A stretch of DNA of 64,000 nucleotides from Orrella sp037026685 (lineage in GTDB: Bacteria; Pseudomonadota; Gammaproteobacteria; Burkholderiales; Burkholderiaceae_B). The stretch spans positions 124,001 to 188,000 of the forward strand of contig NZ_JBANET010000001.1 in assembly GCF_037026685.1 (NCBI RefSeq). The letters are read 5' to 3'. Each line of letters opens with the position of its first letter. The first letter of the stretch is position 1. Positions 61,022-64,000 of this stretch are shown piece by piece. The notes under the pieces were generated by a model. That model had not been told where the DNA came from and searched no databases. It saw nothing but the letters and a program-made list of their open reading frames with translations. The translations under genes were made by a program, and so were the position numbers.

Positions 61022-61816
61022 ATGAAACGCTTCTCCAAATACTTCATCCGCGGCCTGATCACCATCCTGCCCCTGGCGCTGACCGTCTACCTGCTGGTGA
61101 TGTTCCTGTCATGGATGGAATCGACGGCCCTGATGGTGCTCAGCCCCTTCGTGGGCAGCTTCTACATCCCCGGCATGGGCCTGCTGCTCGGCATCCTGGG
61201 CATCGTCGCCCTGGGCGTGCTGGTGTCGCAGCCCCGTTTCCAGCAGATGATCACCGTGGTCGAGCTGCCTTTCACCACCGTGCCCGTGGTCAAGAGCATC
61301 TATTCCTCCCTCAAGAGCTTTGCCGACTACTTTTCGCCCCGCAGCAAGCACGACGGCGACAAGCAGCAGGTGGTGCTGCTGCGCATTCCCGGCCATCCGC
61401 TCGAGCTGGTGGGCCTGGTGACGCGCCACGGCGTGGACGGCCTGCCCGACGGGTTCCTCAGGGAAGACCGCGTGGCGGTCTACCTGCCGATGGGCTACAT
61501 GATCGGCGGCTATACGGTGTTCGTGCCGCGCAGCTGGGTGCAGCCCATCGCCATGTCGGTCGAGGAAGCCATGCGCTCGTCGCTGATCGCCTGGATGGCC
61601 CGCAGCGATGCCGGCCAGGTGGCGGCCACCGCGGCCGCCGCGCAGGCCGCCGCGGCCAAGCCGGCGGCCAACCTGGCGCAGGCCCACATCGACGCGGCCG
61701 CCCGGGCGCAGCAGGCGCCGCCCGCCGGCTCCGCGCCCCCTGCCTCCGCGCCCCCTGCCGAGGCAAAGCCGGCGCCGCAGGCCGATACCGGCATGCCGCC
61801 GCCGCCGGGCCGCTAG
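61022..61816 (+). CDS. DUF502 family inner-membrane protein
   Basis: 264 aa. Two membrane helices near the N-terminus (LITILPLALTVYLLVMFLSW and GMGLLLGILGIVALGVLVS), then a soluble domain with the family blocks VELPFTTVPVVKSIYSSLKS and VAVYLPMGYMIGGYTVFVPR. The last 65 residues are Ala/Pro-rich low complexity. Function not established. CAGGAG precedes ATG 61022. Followed by an Mrr-like membrane protein gene after 49 bp. Confidence 0.88.
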   Translation: MKRFSKYFIRGLITILPLALTVYLLVMFLSWMESTALMVLSPFVGSFYIPGMGLLLGILGIVALGVLVSQPRFQQMITVVELPFTTVPVVKSIYSSLKSFADYFSPRSKHDGDKQQVVLLRIPGHPLELVGLVTRHGVDGLPDGFLREDRVAVYLPMGYMIGGYTVFVPRSWVQPIAMSVEEAMRSSLIAWMARSDAGQVAATAAAAQAAAAKPAANLAQAHIDAAARAQQAPPAGSAPPASAPPAEAKPAPQADTGMPPPPGR

Positions 61817-61834
61817 GCGCACGCGCCGGGCCCC

Positions 61835-61840
61835 TATACT
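61835..61840 (+). promoter_or_regulatory. Candidate -10 element of the Mrr-like gene
   Basis: TATACT (5/6) 25 bp before ATG 61866. Suggests that the gene has its own promoter despite closeness to the DUF502 gene. Confidence 0.4.
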
Positions 61841-61865
61841 GCAGCCTTTTGTCCAAGGCAGTCCC

Positions 61866-62435
61866 ATGAAGCTGAAGATGGCCCAGAACTCGGTTTTTGC
61901 GATCCTGCTGCGCTCGGCGTGGTGGATCAGCGCGCTGATCGCCCTGGCCATCGTGGCGCTGTCTGCCGCGCTCCTGCCCGCGCAATATGCCTGGGCCGGC
62001 GCCTTCGGCGCCCTGCCCTTTTTTGTCATCGCCGGCATTGCCCTGGTGCGCCAGCTCAAGGCGCCTTCGAGCCGGCGCATCGAGCAGGTCCATGAGGCGG
62101 TGGCCGCGATGTCCTGGCCTGTCTTCGCCGATGCCTTGCATGCCGCGTTCGAGCGCGACGGCTGCCAGGTGCAGCGTTGCGCCCAGGGCCCGGCCGATTT
62201 TGCGCTGCGGCGCGGCCAGCATCTTGCGCTGGTGGGCGCCCGGCGCTGGAAGGCGCAGCGCGTGGGGGTGCAGGCGCTGCGCGAGCTGGCCCAGGCCGCC
62301 CAGGCGCAACAAGCCCGCGAATGCCTTTATGTCGCCTTGGGCGAGGTCAGCGAACCGGCGGCCCGTTTTGCCCGCGAGCAGGGCATACAGCTGCTCGATG
62401 CCGCGCAGCTGGCCCGGCTGCTGCCGCGCCAATGA
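61866..62435 (+). CDS. Membrane-anchored Mrr-like restriction endonuclease-fold protein with degraded active site
   Basis: 189 aa. Two membrane helices (about 16-36 and 43-62), then a cytoplasmic domain like the Mrr_cat fold (FADALHAAFERDGCQVQRC; LYVALGEVSEPAARFAREQG; LLDAAQLARLL). In active Mrr proteins the core reads D...LVQCKRWK; here Asp111 is kept, but the second strand is LVGARRWK (122-129), so the Gln and the catalytic Lys are lost to Gly and Arg. It is probably not a nuclease. Possible roles are DNA binding at the membrane or a structural part; both are inference. Confidence 0.72.
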   Translation: MKLKMAQNSVFAILLRSAWWISALIALAIVALSAALLPAQYAWAGAFGALPFFVIAGIALVRQLKAPSSRRIEQVHEAVAAMSWPVFADALHAAFERDGCQVQRCAQGPADFALRRGQHLALVGARRWKAQRVGVQALRELAQAAQAQQARECLYVALGEVSEPAARFAREQGIQLLDAAQLARLLPRQ

Positions 62436-62473
62436 GATAATGCCCGCCTCTTTCCCGTGAGCCGGAGACCGTT

Positions 62474-63592
62474 TTGCAGCGCATCGACGACCCCAGGCAT
62501 GACCGTGAGGTCGGCCAGGCCGATTCCACCCAGGACACCACCCGTATCGACGACACCCGCATCAGCGCGGTGCGGCCCCTCATCTCGCCGGCCCTGCTGC
62601 TGGACGAACTGCCGCCCACGCCGGCGGTACTCGAGCTGGTCGAGCGCAACCGCGCCGCCGTCGCCGACGTGCTGCACGGCCGCGACGACCGCCTGGTGGC
62701 GGTGGTGGGGCCCTGCTCCATCCACGACCACGGCCAGGCGATGGAATACGCGCGCCTGCTCAAGGGCGCGGCCGACCGGCTGGCCGGCGAGCTGCTGGTG
62801 ATCATGCGGGTGTACTTCGAAAAGCCCCGCACCACGGTGGGCTGGAAGGGCTACATCAACGACCCGCGCCTGGACGGCAGCTTTCGCATCAACGAAGGCC
62901 TGCGCCGCGCACGCGAACTGCTGCTGGAGATCGGCGAACTGGGCCTGCCCACCGGCACCGAGTTCCTGGACCTGCTCAGCCCGCAATACATCGCCGACCT
63001 GATCGCATGGGGCGCCATCGGCGCGCGCACCACCGAAAGCCAGAGCCACAGGCAGCTGTCCTCGGGCCTGAGCTGTCCGCTGGGCTTCAAGAACGGCACC
63101 GACGGCGGCGTGCAGGTGGCCGCCGACGCCATCGTCTCGGCGCGCTCGCCGCATGCCTTCATGGGCATGACCAAGATGGGCATGGCCGCCATTTTCGAGA
63201 CGCGCGGCAACGACGACTGCCACGTCATCCTGCGCGGCGGCAAGCATGGCCCCAACTACGACGCGGCCAGCATCGCCGCCAGCTGCGCGGTGCTGGCCAA
63301 GGCCGGCCTGCGCGAGCAGGTGATGGTCGATTGCTCGCACGCCAACTCCAACAAATCCCACCAGCGCCAGGCCGACGTGGCCCGCGACGTTGCCGCGCAG
63401 CTGGCCGCCGGCGAGCGGCGCATCATGGGCGTGATGATCGAAAGCCATCTGCAGGAAGGCCGGCAGGACCTCAAGCCCGGCGTGCCGCTGGCGCGCGGCG
63501 TGTCCATCACCGACGCCTGCCTGGGGTGGGCCCAGACCGAGCCGGTGCTGGAAATGCTGGCCCAGGCCGTGCGCGCGCGCCGGGGCGGCTAG
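62474..63592 (+). CDS. aroG: 3-deoxy-7-phosphoheptulonate synthase, class I
   Basis: 372 aa from TTG 62474 with GGAGA 6 bp upstream. Class I DAHP synthase: VAVVGPCSIHDHGQAMEYAR, VIMRVYFEKPRTTVGWKG, GARTTESQSHRQLSSGLSCP, MVDCSHANSNK and GVMIESHLQEGRQ. Metal ligands Cys (GPCS), His, Glu and Asp are present. Condenses PEP and erythrose 4-phosphate at the start of the shikimate pathway. Whether Phe or Tyr inhibits it is not certain from sequence. Confidence 0.94.
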   Translation: MQRIDDPRHDREVGQADSTQDTTRIDDTRISAVRPLISPALLLDELPPTPAVLELVERNRAAVADVLHGRDDRLVAVVGPCSIHDHGQAMEYARLLKGAADRLAGELLVIMRVYFEKPRTTVGWKGYINDPRLDGSFRINEGLRRARELLLEIGELGLPTGTEFLDLLSPQYIADLIAWGAIGARTTESQSHRQLSSGLSCPLGFKNGTDGGVQVAADAIVSARSPHAFMGMTKMGMAAIFETRGNDDCHVILRGGKHGPNYDAASIAASCAVLAKAGLREQVMVDCSHANSNKSHQRQADVARDVAAQLAAGERRIMGVMIESHLQEGRQDLKPGVPLARGVSITDACLGWAQTEPVLEMLAQAVRARRGG

Positions 63593-63625
63593 GCCGCGCC
63601 GCGCCTGCCCACGCCGCCCGGCCGG

Positions 63626-64000
63626 CTAGAAAGGCGGGCCGGCCTCGCCGCCGCGCGCCTGCGCCAGGGCGATGGTCAGCTGCTGCACTTTCTTCTTGAG
63701 CTGGTCGCGCTCTTCGGTCATGCACGCCAGCGCGTGCGTCAACCGGGCGATTTCGACCTGCTCGGGCGTGGCGTCGGCAGGCAGCGCCGGCGGTTCGGGC
63801 GCGGGCTTGGGCTTGGCCGGCTTGCGCGCCTCGCGCAGCTGCTTGGCCAACTGGCGCAGTTCCTTGCCGCCACCGCTCGCCGCGGCGGCCTGCTCGGCCT
63901 CGGGCAACGCTGCCACCTCGGCCGCGGCATTGATGGAAATCATCCCCGCTTTCACCGCCTCGACCACCTCGGGCGCGGCGGATTTCTCGATTTTTTCGAT
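63626..64000 (-). CDS. ParB-like protein, C-terminal part (5' end cut by window edge)
   Basis: 125 codons, open to the right edge. The segment EVVEAVKAGMISINAAAEVA is typical of the helical region after the HTH in ParB/Spo0J-like proteins of plasmids and integrated elements. Then follow a Lys/Pro-rich linker (KPAKPKPAPEPP) and a coiled coil at the C-terminus (RLTHALACMTEERDQLKKKV). A GTG at 63967 is not the real start. If correct, it marks the edge of an integrated element or a stray partition-like gene; the upstream part is needed to decide. Confidence 0.55.
   Translation of the reverse strand: MEKIEKSAAPEVVEAVKAGMISINAAAEVAALPEAEQAAAASGGGKELRQLAKQLREARKPAKPKPAPEPPALPADATPEQVEIARLTHALACMTEERDQLKKKVQQLTIALAQARGGEAGPPF

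Overview
The window looks like chromosomal DNA of a high-GC betaproteobacterium of the Alcaligenaceae, most likely Bordetella or a close relative such as Achromobacter. The basis is GC-rich DNA with strong third-position GC, many GTG/TTG starts, several TRAP and hydantoinase-type catabolic clusters, a TorF-type porin, a surE-pcm-nlpD block and a GC-rich palindromic tandem repeat. I saw no rRNA, tRNA, CRISPR array, prophage or insertion sequence. The absence of IS copies fits B. bronchiseptica-like or other low-IS genomes better than IS-rich B. pertussis, but this is only an inference.

Layout. 1-5406: a divergent catabolic locus with the start of a TRAP substrate-binding gene (cut by the left edge), a GntR/FadR-type regulator and hyuA-hyuB (hydantoinase/5-oxoprolinase family). 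A 21-bp palindrome occurs in front of both transcription units and is the likely regulator operator. 5519-6460: yicC. 6476-15959: a compact recC-recB-recD operon with overlapping stop/start codons. 16012-23846: Nudix hydrolase, NlpC/P60 peptidase, SDR, mercaptopyruvate sulfurtransferase, the gmk-rpoZ-spoT block and dinB.

23879-31036: a second catabolic cluster on the minus strand, in the order LysR regulator, DUF1445 protein, TRAP dctP-dctQ-dctM, DUF2848 protein, amidase. A very long hairpin sits between dctP and dctQ. 31170-36954: DMT exporter, orphan YbbA-type ATPase divergent from tesA, a gene-poor stretch, ppiD preceded by an isolated intrinsic terminator, and a glycerophosphodiesterase. 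36982-45287: rlmJ, an rluF-like gene, ubiC, a PII gene next to glutamine-dependent nadE, a 3-hydroxyacyl-CoA dehydrogenase, argH and rlmD.

45345-45690: a tandem array of about 78-bp palindromic units. 45834-47550: torF-like porin with a good sigma-54 promoter, and a periplasmic LTXXQ-type protein. 47642-54861: exonuclease, nlpD, pcm and surE (no rpoS follows nlpD), then plsY, tsaD, a purine permease and yigZ. 54845-64000: ybiT ABC-F ATPase, an enoyl-CoA hydratase, ldcA-tadA-HAD, a proline-rich secreted protein, a DUF502 membrane protein, a membrane-anchored Mrr-like protein with a degraded active site, aroG, and the 3' part of a ParB-like gene cut by the right edge.

Most of the window is housekeeping (DNA repair, stringent response, rRNA modification, envelope, amino-acid and cofactor synthesis). 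The accessory interest lies in the two uptake/catabolism clusters, the non-coding structures (operators, long hairpins, tandem repeats, isolated terminator) and the Mrr-like protein.
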